Positions 42,406-52,333 of a DNA stretch of 64,000 nt are shown piece by piece. Source of the DNA: Curvibacter sp. GTDB lineage: Bacteria; Pseudomonadota; Gammaproteobacteria; Burkholderiales; Burkholderiaceae_C. The DNA is taken from positions 186,001 to 250,000 of the forward strand of contig REAW01000006.1 in assembly GCA_004293725.1 (NCBI GenBank). Direction: 5' to 3'. Each line of letters opens with the position of its first letter. Position 1 is the first letter of the stretch. Made by a program: the position numbers and the translations under genes. The notes under the pieces are model-generated. The model did no database searches, was not told the DNA's origin, and saw only the letters and a program-made list of their open reading frames with translations.

Positions 42406-43013
42406 GCCTCATTCCAGTGCCTGGAACCCCAAACGTGACGCGCCGCTCTGCAGTTTTTTGGCTGCGTTACAAGGCCAAGGCTTTTCTGGTTCTGGGGTTG
42501 CGCAAGCAAGCCGGTCTGGTTTTCCGCGAAATTCTGGCGCTGGCACCCAACGATGTGCTGGCCATCAACAGCCTGGGCTACGAGGCTCTGCAAAACGGAC
42601 GGATGCAGGAAGCCCTTGAGTTCTTTGAGAAGCTGGTGCAGGTTAACCCCCAAAACTCCAACGCGCATTTCAACCTCGCCTTTGTTCTGGAAGCGCTGGG
42701 GCGTAGCGAAGATGCCGAGCGTGCGTTTCGCACGGCGCTTCGCATGGACGAAAAATTGGACCGGGCTTGGTATGGCCTGGGTCTGGCGCTGGTGCGCCAA
42801 CGGCGGTTTGAAGAAGCCCTTGAGGCTTTCAAGCGCAACACCCAGCTTCAATCGATGAGTCCGTATGCCTGGTACCAGATGGCCAGAGTGCATATGGAAA
42901 TGAATCAACCTGACGAGGCCCTGGCGGTGATGCGTCACCTGAACGGATTTGAGCCCAAAGTGGCGGCCCAACTGGAAAGGGAAACGGGGTTGAAATTGAA
43001 CGCGCCCATGTAG
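42396..43013 (+). CDS. Tetratricopeptide repeat protein
   Basis: 205 residues from the ATG at 42396, which follows GGGAGC and overlaps the previous stop; the open frame starts at 42258 in the preceding gene. Four to five TPR units are visible, for example INSLGYEALQNGRMQEALEF, AHFNLAFVLEALGRSEDAER and AWYGLGLALVRQRRFEEALE. No signal peptide is seen, so it is cytosolic. TPR proteins act as protein-binding scaffolds. It probably works with the neighbouring transporter or nucleotidyltransferase. Confidence 0.82.
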   Translation: MSVGLIPVPGTPNVTRRSAVFWLRYKAKAFLVLGLRKQAGLVFREILALAPNDVLAINSLGYEALQNGRMQEALEFFEKLVQVNPQNSNAHFNLAFVLEALGRSEDAERAFRTALRMDEKLDRAWYGLGLALVRQRRFEEALEAFKRNTQLQSMSPYAWYQMARVHMEMNQPDEALAVMRHLNGFEPKVAAQLERETGLKLNAPM

Positions 43014-43088
43014 TCCGTTGCATTGCATCGACCTCAAGGCGTAAACGAGTGTGAGTAGGTGGATTTATTTTTATAAAAGGAGACAACG

Positions 43089-43352
43089 ATGCAGCTCACT
43101 GCTAAGCACCGGGAATACTGGGGCAAAAACTTAAGGATTACGGGGATCTTGCTGGCCCTGTGGTTCTTTGTCACGTTCGTGCTGGGGTTCTTTGCCCGGG
43201 ACCTGACGTTCAGCTTTTTTGGCTGGCCGTTCTCGTTTTGGGTCGCGGCACAAGGCGCGCTCGTGGTGTATTGCCTGATCATTTGGTACTACGCCCGTTA
43301 CATGAATAACCTGGATAAAGAGTACGGCGTCGCCGAAGGAGAATCCGAATGA
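43089..43352 (+). CDS. DUF4212 small membrane subunit of a sodium/solute symporter
   Basis: 87 residues, ATG preceded by AAAGGAGA. Two membrane helices (ILLALWFFVTFVLGFFARDL, WVAAQGALVVYCLIIWYYAR) and the family end RYMNNLDKEYGV are typical of DUF4212, the small partner found directly before VC_2705-type sodium/solute symporters. Its stop codon overlaps the symporter start (ATGA). It probably assists folding or function of the symporter. Confidence 0.9.
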   Translation: MQLTAKHREYWGKNLRITGILLALWFFVTFVLGFFARDLTFSFFGWPFSFWVAAQGALVVYCLIIWYYARYMNNLDKEYGVAEGESE

Positions 43353-45463
43353 GCATTTTTGGTGGTGCTGGCCAAACCCAAAGCCAGTTTAAAAGTTCCC
43401 TGAACAAGGTATTCCTTTTTTACGGCGGCGGCTTTGCGGCCTTCGTGATCGTACTGGCCATCCTTGAGCAAATGGGTATGCCGAAGGAATACATCGGTTA
43501 CGCCTTCCTAGCGGCCACCGTGCTGCTGTATGGCGGCATCGGTGTGATGAGCCGCACGAATGATGCTGCGGAGTACTACGTGGCGGGCCGTCGTGTGCCT
43601 GCCATGTACAACGGCATGGCCACAGGCTCCGACTGGATGTCTGCCGCCTCCTTCATCGGTATGGCCGGAACGCTGTACCTCACCGGCTACGGCGGTTTGG
43701 CCTTTATTCTGGGCTGGACTGGTGGCTACTGTCTGGTGGCGTTGTTCTTGGCACCTTACCTGCGCAAGTTCGGCCAGTTCACCATTCCAGACTTCCTGGG
43801 TGCCCGCTACGGTGGCAACATGGCGCGTCTGATTGGCGTGTTTGCAGCCATTCTGGTGTCGTTTGTGTACGTTGTGGCTCAGATCTTCGGCGTTGGCCTG
43901 ATTACGGCCCGCTTGACAGGTTTGTCCTTCGACGTGGGTGTCTACGTGGGCCTGGCTGGCATCTTGGTCTGCTCGTTCCTGGGCGGTATGCGTGCGGTGA
44001 CCTGGACTCAGGTGGCCCAGTACCTGATCCTGATCGTGGCCTACATGATTCCTGTGGTCTGGTTGTCGGTGAAACACACCAACATGCCCGTGCCCCAGAT
44101 TTCCTATGGCTACCTGCTGGAAAAAGTGACAGCCAAGGAAGAGCTGCTGCTGAAGGATCCCAAAGAACTGGAAGTGCGCGCAATTTTCAAAGCCCGTTCT
44201 GACGCTGCAGTGGAGAAGCTGAAAGACGTTCCCGCCTCCATGGCCGCCGACAAAGAGGCTGCCACGAAGAAGTTGGATGAACTGAAGGCTGCCAATGCGC
44301 CTGCCGCTGACATCAAGGCAGCAGAAACCGCACTTGCCGCACTGCCCAAGGATGAGGTTGCCGCCAAGGCTGCCTACACCGCCGCGCGCACATCGAACGC
44401 AGCACGCGCTGCACCTCCGCTGCGCCATGCCGAACCCTTCCCGGGCAAAGATGATGCCGCGCGCGATGTTGCACGCAAGAACTTCCTGGCGCTGGTGTTC
44501 TGCTTGATGATTGGTACCGCCGCTTTGCCGCACATCTTGATGCGCTTCTACACCGTTCCTTCGGTACGCGAAGCGCGTGAGTCGGTGGCTTGGTCGTTGT
44601 TCTTCATCTCGCTCTTGTACTTCACCGCGCCTGCATTGGCAGTGTTGGTCAAGTTCGATATCTACACCTTGCTGGTGGGAACACCAATGGACCAGCTGCC
44701 CGGATGGATCGCCCGCTGGAACGTGGTCGACCCGACGCTGATGGCAGTGTCTGATATCAACAAAGACGGTATTCTGCAACTGGCTGAAATCCGCTTGGGT
44801 GGCGACATTGTGGTGTTGGCCACGCCAGAGATCGGTGGCTTGCCATTTGTGATTTCCGGACTGGTCGCTGCCGGTGGTTTGGCCGCTGCGCTGTCAACCG
44901 CTGACGGCCTGTTGCTCACGATCGCTAACGCACTGTCGCACGATGTGTACTACAAAGTGGTTGACCCCAATGCATCTGCAACCCGCCGTGTAGCGATCTC
45001 CAAGTCCATTCTGGTGGTCGTGGCCCTTGCAGCGGCTTACGTGGCTTCGTTACGCATGGCAGACATTTTGTTCCTTGTGTCTGCGGCGTTCTCGTTTGCG
45101 GCGGCAGCGTTCTTCCCGGCTTTGACACTGGGTATCTTCTGGAAGCGCGCCAACAAGTGGGGTGCGTCCCTGGGCATGGTGGCTGGCTTGGGCATCTCGT
45201 TCTACTACATGGTGACAACGCATCCCTGGATGTACGGCCTGTTCCACGACCATGCCATTACCCCTGAAATCCTGAAAGCCAACACCTGGTGGGATATCGC
45301 CCCCATCTCTGCCGGCATATTCGGTGTGCCGCTCGGTTTCGCGGTGATCATCATCGTGTCGCTGTTGACCAAAGCACCGGACAAAGAAGTGCAGGATCTG
45401 GTGGAGCATGTCCGCTTCCCCAGCTTTGATGGCACGACGTCTCAGGGCAGTGCCGCCCATTGA
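43349..45463 (+). CDS. Sodium/solute symporter, VC_2705 family (acetate-type, ActP-like)
   Basis: 704 residues with about 13 membrane helices. SSS-family landmarks: YYVAGRRVPAMYNGMATGSD, WMSAASFIGMAGTLYLTGYG, ARYGGNMARLIGVFAAILVS, LVAAGGLAAALSTADGLLLT and FFPALTLGIFWKRANKWGAS. A soluble Lys/Ala/Glu-rich insert of about 110 residues (near residues 255-370, from KVTAKEELLLKDPKE to HAEPFPGKDDAARD) separates two helices and should be coiled coil; it is seen in homologues from this order. By family and context it takes up acetate or another short carboxylate with sodium. It is the last gene of the operon and is followed by a strong terminator. Confidence 0.88.
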   Translation: MSIFGGAGQTQSQFKSSLNKVFLFYGGGFAAFVIVLAILEQMGMPKEYIGYAFLAATVLLYGGIGVMSRTNDAAEYYVAGRRVPAMYNGMATGSDWMSAASFIGMAGTLYLTGYGGLAFILGWTGGYCLVALFLAPYLRKFGQFTIPDFLGARYGGNMARLIGVFAAILVSFVYVVAQIFGVGLITARLTGLSFDVGVYVGLAGILVCSFLGGMRAVTWTQVAQYLILIVAYMIPVVWLSVKHTNMPVPQISYGYLLEKVTAKEELLLKDPKELEVRAIFKARSDAAVEKLKDVPASMAADKEAATKKLDELKAANAPAADIKAAETALAALPKDEVAAKAAYTAARTSNAARAAPPLRHAEPFPGKDDAARDVARKNFLALVFCLMIGTAALPHILMRFYTVPSVREARESVAWSLFFISLLYFTAPALAVLVKFDIYTLLVGTPMDQLPGWIARWNVVDPTLMAVSDINKDGILQLAEIRLGGDIVVLATPEIGGLPFVISGLVAAGGLAAALSTADGLLLTIANALSHDVYYKVVDPNASATRRVAISKSILVVVALAAAYVASLRMADILFLVSAAFSFAAAAFFPALTLGIFWKRANKWGASLGMVAGLGISFYYMVTTHPWMYGLFHDHAITPEILKANTWWDIAPISAGIFGVPLGFAVIIIVSLLTKAPDKEVQDLVEHVRFPSFDGTTSQGSAAH

Positions 45464-45516
45464 GTGAGTAACGAGGCAAGGTTTTAGCCTTGCCCTCCTT
45501 CACCGACAAAACACAA

Positions 45517-45549
45517 CCCCCGGCTGCTTCCAGCGGCCGGGGGTTTTTT
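45517..45549 (+). terminator. Rho-independent terminator after the symporter gene
   Basis: CCCCCGGC (45517-45524) pairs with GCCGGGGG (45536-45543), an 8-bp GC stem with an 11-nt loop, followed directly by six T. It lies about 55 bp past the stop codon. Confidence 0.9.
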
Positions 45550-45610
45550 CGTTTCTTGGGTTTTGGAAGTGCAGCGGCGAGGGCGTGTTTTGAGAGCTCG
45601 TCGCCTGTCA

Positions 45611-45663
45611 ATTTGCTATAAGCTTTATAGCTGCTAGCGCACTACAAATAGGCGCTAACGACC
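45611..45663 (+). repeat. Dispersed intergenic repeat, copy 7 (best copy)
   Basis: ATTTGCTATAAGCTTTATAG, then CTGCTAGCGCACTACAAATA, then GGCGCTAACGACC. It has a perfect CTATAAGCTTTATAG palindrome and an inverted GCTAGCGC/GGCGCTA pair. It lies between convergent gene ends, past the symporter terminator. Confidence 0.7.
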
Positions 45664-45676
45664 AATATCACATCCA

Positions 45677-46543
45677 TCAGCGGCGACTGTGCCACCACCC
45701 TTCCATGCCGTAGACCAACAGCGCCGCCCAGATCAGGCCAAAGCCGACGGCACGCATGGGCTCAAACGCTTCACCGAACAGCCACACCCCAATCAGCAAC
45801 TGCAAAGTGGGCGAGATGTACTGCAATACGCCCATGGTGGACATGCTGACCCGCCGTGCGCCCGCAGCAAACAAAAGCAGCGGTATGGCCGTGAGCGGCC
45901 CACCCAGCAACAACCAGCCGATGGTGGCGGTGTCTGCCTGCACCAGCGCGCCCTGGCCGTGCCAACCCCACCAGAGCAGGCAGCCCGCTGCCACCGGGCT
46001 CAGCACCAGGGTTTCCAGTGTCAGGCCCTCCAGCGCACCCAAGGCTCCCACCTTGCGCAGCAAGCCATAAAACCCAAAGGTGATGGCCAGTACCAAGGCC
46101 ACCCAAGGCAGATGCCCCGCCTGGACCGTCAGCCACAACACACCCGCTGCAGCCACCGAAACGGCCAGCCATTGGCCGGGGCGGGGGCGTTCGTGCAGAA
46201 ACATAAACCCCAGCGCCACATTGACCAGCGGCAAAATGAAATAGCCGAGGCTCGCGTCCAGCACATGGCCGTTTTGCACGGCCCACACATAGGTGCACCA
46301 GTTGACGGCCAGCAGCACCGCGGACAGCACAAAAGCCCCCAGCACCCGGGGCGTGCGCCACACCGCGCTCAGCCAGGCCCAGTGATTGCGGGCGGCGAGC
46401 ACCCCCAGCAAAAACACCAGCGACCAGACGGTGCGGTGCATTACCACCTCAAAGGCGGCGACGGATGCGAGTTGCTTGAAAAATAGGGGGAACAGGCCCC
46501 AAGCCGTATAGGCCAGGGCCGCGTACAAAACGCCGATGTGCAT
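45677..46543 (-). CDS. rarD: EamA-family transporter RarD
   Basis: 288 residues with ten membrane helices in two EamA halves. The start GVLYAALAYTAWGLFPLFFK, VVMHRTVWSLVFLLGVL, VNWCTYVWAVQNGHVLDASL (with the conserved NW and GHV), and LGYFILPLVNVALGFMFLHE are the RarD signature; the second half has LLFAAGARRVSMSTMGVLQY and ISPTLQLLIGVWLFGE. RarD proteins are linked to chloramphenicol sensitivity and are thought to export small metabolites. It is slightly shorter than E. coli RarD. Single-gene unit, convergent with the symporter operon. Confidence 0.9.
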   Translation of the reverse strand: MHIGVLYAALAYTAWGLFPLFFKQLASVAAFEVVMHRTVWSLVFLLGVLAARNHWAWLSAVWRTPRVLGAFVLSAVLLAVNWCTYVWAVQNGHVLDASLGYFILPLVNVALGFMFLHERPRPGQWLAVSVAAAGVLWLTVQAGHLPWVALVLAITFGFYGLLRKVGALGALEGLTLETLVLSPVAAGCLLWWGWHGQGALVQADTATIGWLLLGGPLTAIPLLLFAAGARRVSMSTMGVLQYISPTLQLLIGVWLFGEAFEPMRAVGFGLIWAALLVYGMEGWWHSRR

Positions 46544-46602
46544 GGGAAGGAGGGGGAGAGAGCGGGAAACCGCCTAGCTTACCCTCCCCACTGCGGGGCG
46601 TC

Positions 46603-47124
46603 TCAGACTCCGCTTTGGGGGCGCAGCACCATGGTACCCAGGCGACGGCGGATTTCGTCACGCACATCGGTGCGCATGTTGAAGTGGAACGCGGCTTCAG
46701 CCACCAGAAAGATCGGGCCGACCAACAACCCAACCAGGTCATCCACAAAGGCGGGTTTCTTGCCTTCGTAGTAGTGCCCCAAGAATTGGATCGCCCAACC
46801 CAATACAAACAGCCCCACGCCCCAGCCCAGCCAGACGCTGGTGCTTTGGGCGGCAAACCACTGGCTTGCCGCCAGCGCGGCCGCCAGCAGCATGGCCATG
46901 ACGATGCCAAAACGCGTATCCAGACGCGCATAAAACCAACTGGAGGCGAGTGCCACCAGCACTGCGGGGCTGATCAACAATGCCCCCATCTGCCACTGCG
47001 GGCGAGACAACAAGATCGTGACACCCAACACAATCAAGGGTATGCCGATAAAGTGGGTGGCCACGTTGCGGCTGTCTTGGTGGTAGGCCGCGTACTGCGT
47101 GAGGTGGTCGGTCAGGGTTTTCAT
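46603..47124 (-). CDS. DUF962 / Mpo1-like membrane protein
   Basis: 173 residues from the ATG at 47124, preceded by GGAGA; the frame extends to 47205. The start LTDHLTQYAAYHQDSRNVAT, then HFIGIPLIVLGVTILLSRPQ, carries the conserved His residues (YHQ, ATHFIGIP) that bind iron in the yeast Mpo1 dioxygenase; the second motif is IQFLGHYYEGKKPAFVDDLV. Four membrane helices are predicted. The yeast relative shortens 2-hydroxy fatty acids; a lipid role here is by analogy. It is divergent from the Crp/Fnr regulator (105 bp). Confidence 0.85.
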   Translation of the reverse strand: MKTLTDHLTQYAAYHQDSRNVATHFIGIPLIVLGVTILLSRPQWQMGALLISPAVLVALASSWFYARLDTRFGIVMAMLLAAALAASQWFAAQSTSVWLGWGVGLFVLGWAIQFLGHYYEGKKPAFVDDLVGLLVGPIFLVAEAAFHFNMRTDVRDEIRRRLGTMVLRPQSGV

Positions 47125-47229
47125 GGCGATCTCCGGGTTCGGGTGTTGACGATGCGCCATGATCAGCTTAGCCTTGGGCTGGCGTCTGTCGGGTACCCGA
47201 CACAAAAGGCCTCACTGGTACAAACCACT

Positions 47230-47934
47230 ATGCCCGACCTTTCCCGTTTTCTGCCGGTGCTGAACTCCGGCCGCTGGTTCAGCCAATTGCCCGCGGAGTT
47301 TGCCTTCGCTTTGCTAGGCATGGCTAAATCACGCACCCTGCAACCCGGCGACGCACTCTTTCTGCGCGACAGTGCGCCGTGTGGACTCTATGCGTTGGTA
47401 GCGGGTGCCATCCGCATTTCAGGCCAAAGTGGGCAACGCAATGATGCGCGTGAGGCCCTGCTGGTGATGCTGACGCCACCGCAGTGGTTTGGAGAGATTT
47501 CGGTGTTTGACGGCTCCGCACGCACGCATCACGCCCACGCCGCCGAGGCCTGCCTTTTGCTCCAGGTGCCGCACGAGGAACTGCAGGCCTGGCTGCACAA
47601 CCACCCCCAGCACTGGCGCGACCTCGCCGTGCTGATGGCCGACAAGCTGCGCATGGCCTTTGTTAGCATGGAGGAGCAAACCGTGTTGAGTGCCCCGCTG
47701 CGCTTGGCCCGCCGCCTCGTGGGCATGGCCCAAGGCTACGGCCAACGCACGGAGAACGGCACTACCCGGCGCGTGCTGGCCATCACGCAAGAAGAGTTGG
47801 CCCTGATGATTGGCGTCTCGCGCCAGACCACCAACCAGATCCTCAACGACCTCAAGGCGCAGCACATTGTCCGTATCCAGCGCGGCGAGCTCGAGATACT
47901 GGACCTGCCGGCGCTGCGGGCGTTATGCCAATAA
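47230..47934 (+). CDS. Crp/Fnr-family transcriptional regulator
   Basis: 234 residues from the ATG at 47230. The N-terminal cyclic-nucleotide-binding barrel (LQPGDALFLRDSAPCGLYAL, GAIRISGQSG, WFGEISVFDGSARTHHAHA) lacks the Cys cluster of Fnr and has only part of the cAMP phosphate cassette. The C-terminal winged helix reads LAITQEELALMIGVSRQTTN and QILNDLKAQHIVRIQRGELE. It probably binds an effector other than cAMP. It is divergent from the Mpo1-like gene and convergent with gapA; the target genes are unknown. Confidence 0.87.
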   Translation: MPDLSRFLPVLNSGRWFSQLPAEFAFALLGMAKSRTLQPGDALFLRDSAPCGLYALVAGAIRISGQSGQRNDAREALLVMLTPPQWFGEISVFDGSARTHHAHAAEACLLLQVPHEELQAWLHNHPQHWRDLAVLMADKLRMAFVSMEEQTVLSAPLRLARRLVGMAQGYGQRTENGTTRRVLAITQEELALMIGVSRQTTNQILNDLKAQHIVRIQRGELEILDLPALRALCQ

Positions 47935-47957
47935 AAAAAGCCCGCACACCGGCGGGC
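47933..47957 (-). terminator. Terminator for the tkt-gapA operon (and possibly the regulator)
   Basis: On the minus strand GCCCGCC and GCGGGC form a GC stem with a 5-nt loop, followed by seven T (A run at 47933-47939 on the plus strand). It lies about 40 bp past the gapA stop. On the plus strand it could also act weakly for the Crp/Fnr gene, whose stop it touches. Confidence 0.8.
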
Positions 47958-47996
47958 CTCTCTCAGGGCTACGGCAGAGCCGCTGTAGGCTGAACC

Positions 47997-49007
<1,011 letters not shown>

Positions 49008-49046
49008 TCAATAAAAAACTGTCGAACAAAAAAACCAGGGGACTGT

Positions 49047-51059
49047 TTACGCCTTGCGGGTCAGCGCGGTCTGTACGGTGTCAGCCACATTCTCGGGCGT
49101 GAAACCGAAGTGCTTGAACAGTACAGGAGCCGGAGCCGATTCACCATACGTATCCAGACCGACAACCGCTGCAGTGCCGTATTTCCACCAGCCACCGGTA
49201 GAGCCCATTTCGACCGCCACACGGGGCAGACCTGCGGGCAGCACGGAAGACTTGTACTCGGCGCTTTGCAGATCAAACGTGGTAGTGGAAGGCATGGACA
49301 CCACACGCACGGCGATCTTGCGCTCAGCCAATACTTTTTGTGCGGCTATCGCCAATTGCACTTCGGAACCGGTGGCGATGATGACGGCCTGGGCCTTCTT
49401 CTTGAGACCGGCGTCCGCTGGCTCGGCCAACACATACGCACCCTTGCTGATGGCGTCCAAGCCAGAAGCGTCAGGCGCCACCGCCGAGTCGCCCTTGGGG
49501 ATATAGGCGATGTTCTGGCGGCTGAGCAACAGCGCAGTGGGCTTGGACTTGTTTTGCAGGGCAACGGTCCAGGCGACAGCAGTTTCAGCTGTGTCAGCGG
49601 GACGCCAGACGTCCAGGTTGGGGATCAGGCGCAGAGAAGCTGCATGCTCGATGGACTGGTGCGTCGGACCGTCTTCACCCAGACCGATGGAGTCGTGCGT
49701 GAACACATGCACCACACGCAACTTCATGAGGGCCGCCATACGGATGGCGTTGCGGCTGTAGTCGCTGAACGTCAGGAAAGTGCCGCCGTAAGGGATGTAG
49801 CCACCGTGCAAGGCCACGCCATTCATGATGGCGGCCATGCCGAACTCGCGCACACCGTAGTTGATGTGGCGTCCACCTTGGCCGGCTTCGTTGGTAACCA
49901 CTGCGCCGGTGCGCGCATCAAAACGCAAGTTGGGTGTGCTCTTGGTGTTCGTCAGGTTGGAGCCGGTCAGGTCGGCGGAGCCGCCTAACATTTCGGGCAG
50001 GGCTGCGGTGAACGATTCGAGCGCCAACTGGCTGGCTTTGCGGCTGGCCACGGTTTCGCCCTTCTGGTGGGCAGCGATCACGGTGTCCACAGCAGTTTGC
50101 ACGAACGACTTGGGCAAGTCGCCCTTCATGCGCCGGACCAGCTCTTTGGCCAGCTCGGGAAAGGCGGCTTTGTAAGCGGCAAACTTGTCGTTCCAGGCAG
50201 ATTCGGCGGCCTTGCCTTTTTCCTTGGCGTCCCAGTCGGCGTACACCTCTTTGGGGATGACGAAGGGCGCATGGCTCCAGCCGATGGCTTCACGGGTGAG
50301 CTTGATTTCTTCGGCGCCCAAGGGTTCGCCGTGGGCCTTGGAGGTGTTGGCGCGGTTGGGGCTGCCCTTGCCAATGTGGGTCTTGCTGATGATCAGGGTG
50401 GGGCGGCTGTCAGTGCCAGCCTTGGCTTGTGCAATGGCGGCAGACACCGCAGCGGCGTCGTGACCGTCCACGGGGCCGATGACGTTCCAACCGTAGGCCA
50501 CAAAACGCTGGGCTGTGTTGTCGATAAACCAGGGTGCCACTTGGCCGTCGATGGAGATGCCGTTGTCGTCGTAGAGGGCAATCAGCTTGCCCAGCTTCCA
50601 GGCGCCAGCCAGTGCGGCGGCTTCGTGGCTGATGCCTTCCATCAGGCAGCCGTCGCCCACGAACACATAGGTGTGGTGGTCCACCACGGCGTGACCTTCG
50701 CGGTTGAACTCTTGGGCCAGCAATTTTTCAGCCAAGGCAAAGCCCACCGCATTGGTGATGCCCTGACCCAGCGGGCCGGTGGTGGTTTCCACGCCGGGGG
50801 TGATGCCGAACTCGGGGTGGCCTGCGGTCTTGCTGTACAGCTGGCGAAAGTTCTTCAGCTCGGTCATGGGCAGCTTGTAGCCGGTCAGGTGCAACAGCGC
50901 ATAGATCAGCATGGAGCCGTGGCCGTTGGACAGGATAAAGCGGTCGCGGTTCATCCAGTGGGGATTGCTTGGGTTGTGGCGCAGGTGCTCACCCCACAAA
51001 GCAACAGCCATGTCAGCCATGCCCATGGGCGCGCCAGGGTGGCCTGAGTTGGCTTGCTG
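49047..51059 (-). CDS. tkt: Transketolase, start codon and first residues missing
   Basis: Homology is excellent from [20 protein letters not shown] (base 51059 downwards) to the end [10 protein letters not shown], about 670 residues. The thiamine-diphosphate sites are intact: [27 protein letters not shown], and the [10 protein letters not shown] and [10 protein letters not shown] blocks. However, the normal start, roughly 20-25 residues of MANAxRALAMDAV type, is absent. Instead the frame runs into untranslated-looking sequence (coding strand CTACCGATTTCCAACCTTAC) with no ATG, GTG or TTG close by; the nearest in-frame starts lie far upstream in the neighbouring gene's region. A deletion of about 60-75 bp across the start codon explains this. 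As transketolase is central to metabolism, a sequence error or a second tkt copy elsewhere should be suspected. Confidence 0.85.
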   Translation of the reverse strand, partial: QQANSGHPGAPMGMADMAVALWGEHLRHNPSNPHWMNRDRFILSNGHGSMLIYALLHLTGYKLPMTELKNFRQLYSKTAGHPEFGITPGVETTTGPLGQGITNAVGFALAEKLLAQEFNREGHAVVDHHTYVFVGDGCLMEGISHEAAALAGAWKLGKLIALYDDNGISIDGQVAPWFIDNTAQRFVAYGWNVIGPVDGHDAAAVSAAIAQAKAGTDSRPTLIISKTHIGKGSPNRANTSKAHGEPLGAEEIKLTREAIGWSHAPFVIPKEVYADWDAKEKGKAAESAWNDKFAAYKAAFPELAKELVRRMKGDLPKSFVQTAVDTVIAAHQKGETVASRKASQLALESFTAALPEMLGGSADLTGSNLTNTKSTPNLRFDARTGAVVTNEAGQGGRHINYGVREFGMAAIMNGVALHGGYIPYGGTFLTFSDYSRNAIRMAALMKLRVVHVFTHDSIGLGEDGPTHQSIEHAASLRLIPNLDVWRPADTAETAVAWTVALQNKSKPTALLLSRQNIAYIPKGDSAVAPDASGLDAISKGAYVLAEPADAGLKKKAQAVIIATGSEVQLAIAAQKVLAERKIAVRVVSMPSTTTFDLQSAEYKSSVLPAGLPRVAVEMGSTGGWWKYGTAAVVGLDTYGESAPAPVLFKHFGFTPENVADTVQTALTRKA

Positions 51060-51177
51060 GGGTAAGGTTGGAAATCGGTAGGAAGGACAAAACTCTCTTG
51101 ATTTTACCGGGCCGCACCAAAGGGGCGTTACACACCAGTACCACGCGAAGCTTGACCCATGGGCTATGCTTTTGCGG

Positions 51178-52299
51178 ATGAGCCTGCTTTTCACCCCCTT
51201 GACCATCCCATCGCCTCGCGGTGGCCTCACCCTTCCTAACCGCATTGTTATCGCGCCCATGTGCCAATACCAGGCCATCGACGGCGAAGCCACAGACTGG
51301 CATTTGATGCACTGGGGCAATCTGCTCAACAGTGGTGCGGGGCTCTTCACCATCGAGGCTACGGGCGTTTTGCCTGAGGGCCGCATCACTCCGGCCTGTC
51401 TGGGCCTGTGGGACGACCGCACAGAAGCCGCGCTGGCGGACAAGCTGCACCGCGCACGCAAACTGGCCCCGGCTATCCCTGTGTGTATTCAGCTGGCACA
51501 TGCCGGGCGCAAGGCATCCAGCAATTTACCGTGGCAGGGAGGGCAATTGTTAAGAGCCGTTGATGGCGGGTGGGAGACTTTTGGCCCCTCGGCACTGCCG
51601 CAATTGCCTGCGGAGCCTCCTCCTAGCGAGCTGGACTTTGCTGGCATGGATCGCATCAAACACGCTTTTGTCGACGCGGCAAAGCGCGCCGACCGCCTGG
51701 GCATGGAGGCGATAGAAATACACAGTGCACACGGCTATCTGTTGCATGAATTTTTGTCGCCCATTGCCAACCAGCGCCAAGACGCGTATGGGGGCAATTT
51801 CGAAAACCGCATCCGCTTTCCGCTGGAGGTGTTTGCTGCGGTGCGAGCCGTGTTTAATGGTGTACTGGGCCTGCGCATCTCAGCCAGCGACTGGGTAGAC
51901 GGTGCGTGGGACGTAAACCAAAGCGCGGAATTTGCCAAGCGACTCAAGGCTCTGGGCTGCGACTTCATCCATGTCTCTAGCGGGGGGGTGTCGCCCCAGC
52001 AAAAGATTGCCCTGGGCCCCAACTACCAAGTGGGCTTTGCGCAACAGATCCGCAAAACCAGCGGCCTGCTCACCATCGCTGTGGGCCTGATTACCGACCC
52101 GCACCAGGCTGAGGCGATTTTGCAAAACGTAGAGGCCGACCTGGTGGGTCTGGCACGCGCCTTTTTGTACCAGCCGCGCTGGGGCTGGCAAGCCGCAGCG
52201 GCCCTAGGGGGAGAGGTACAGGCCAATCCGGTGTACTGGCGCAGCCTGCCGCGCGAGGCGCATAGCGTGTTTGGCAAGGTGGCGGTGGGCACACGCTAG
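51178..52299 (+). CDS. Old Yellow Enzyme-type NADH:flavin oxidoreductase (YqjM-like)
   Basis: 373 residues from the ATG at 51178. FMN-binding barrel motifs: [20 protein letters not shown] with the Cys that tunes FMN in the YqjM class, [11 protein letters not shown] with the substrate-binding His, [30 protein letters not shown], and the end [20 protein letters not shown]. It reduces activated carbon-carbon double bonds with NAD(P)H. The natural substrate is unknown; it may help in stress by removing reactive enones. It is divergent from tkt (about 115 bp). Confidence 0.9.
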   Translation: MSLLFTPLTIPSPRGGLTLPNRIVIAPMCQYQAIDGEATDWHLMHWGNLLNSGAGLFTIEATGVLPEGRITPACLGLWDDRTEAALADKLHRARKLAPAIPVCIQLAHAGRKASSNLPWQGGQLLRAVDGGWETFGPSALPQLPAEPPPSELDFAGMDRIKHAFVDAAKRADRLGMEAIEIHSAHGYLLHEFLSPIANQRQDAYGGNFENRIRFPLEVFAAVRAVFNGVLGLRISASDWVDGAWDVNQSAEFAKRLKALGCDFIHVSSGGVSPQQKIALGPNYQVGFAQQIRKTSGLLTIAVGLITDPHQAEAILQNVEADLVGLARAFLYQPRWGWQAAAALGGEVQANPVYWRSLPREAHSVFGKVAVGTR

Positions 52300-52333
52300 G
52301 CTGGTGCCAGGCACTTGCCAAAACCTGTGCCAC

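Noticed and set aside
43508..44779. 423-codon open frame on the minus strand
   Set aside because: Antisense of the sodium/solute symporter; His/Arg-rich shadow translation.
46615..47229. 205-residue N-terminal extension of the Crp/Fnr regulator
   Set aside because: It is antisense to the Mpo1-like gene; the normal regulator start is the ATG at 47230.
51060..51461. Upstream extension of transketolase to 51461
   Set aside because: The extra residues show no homology and are antisense to the Old Yellow Enzyme gene; the true N-terminus is missing, not longer.
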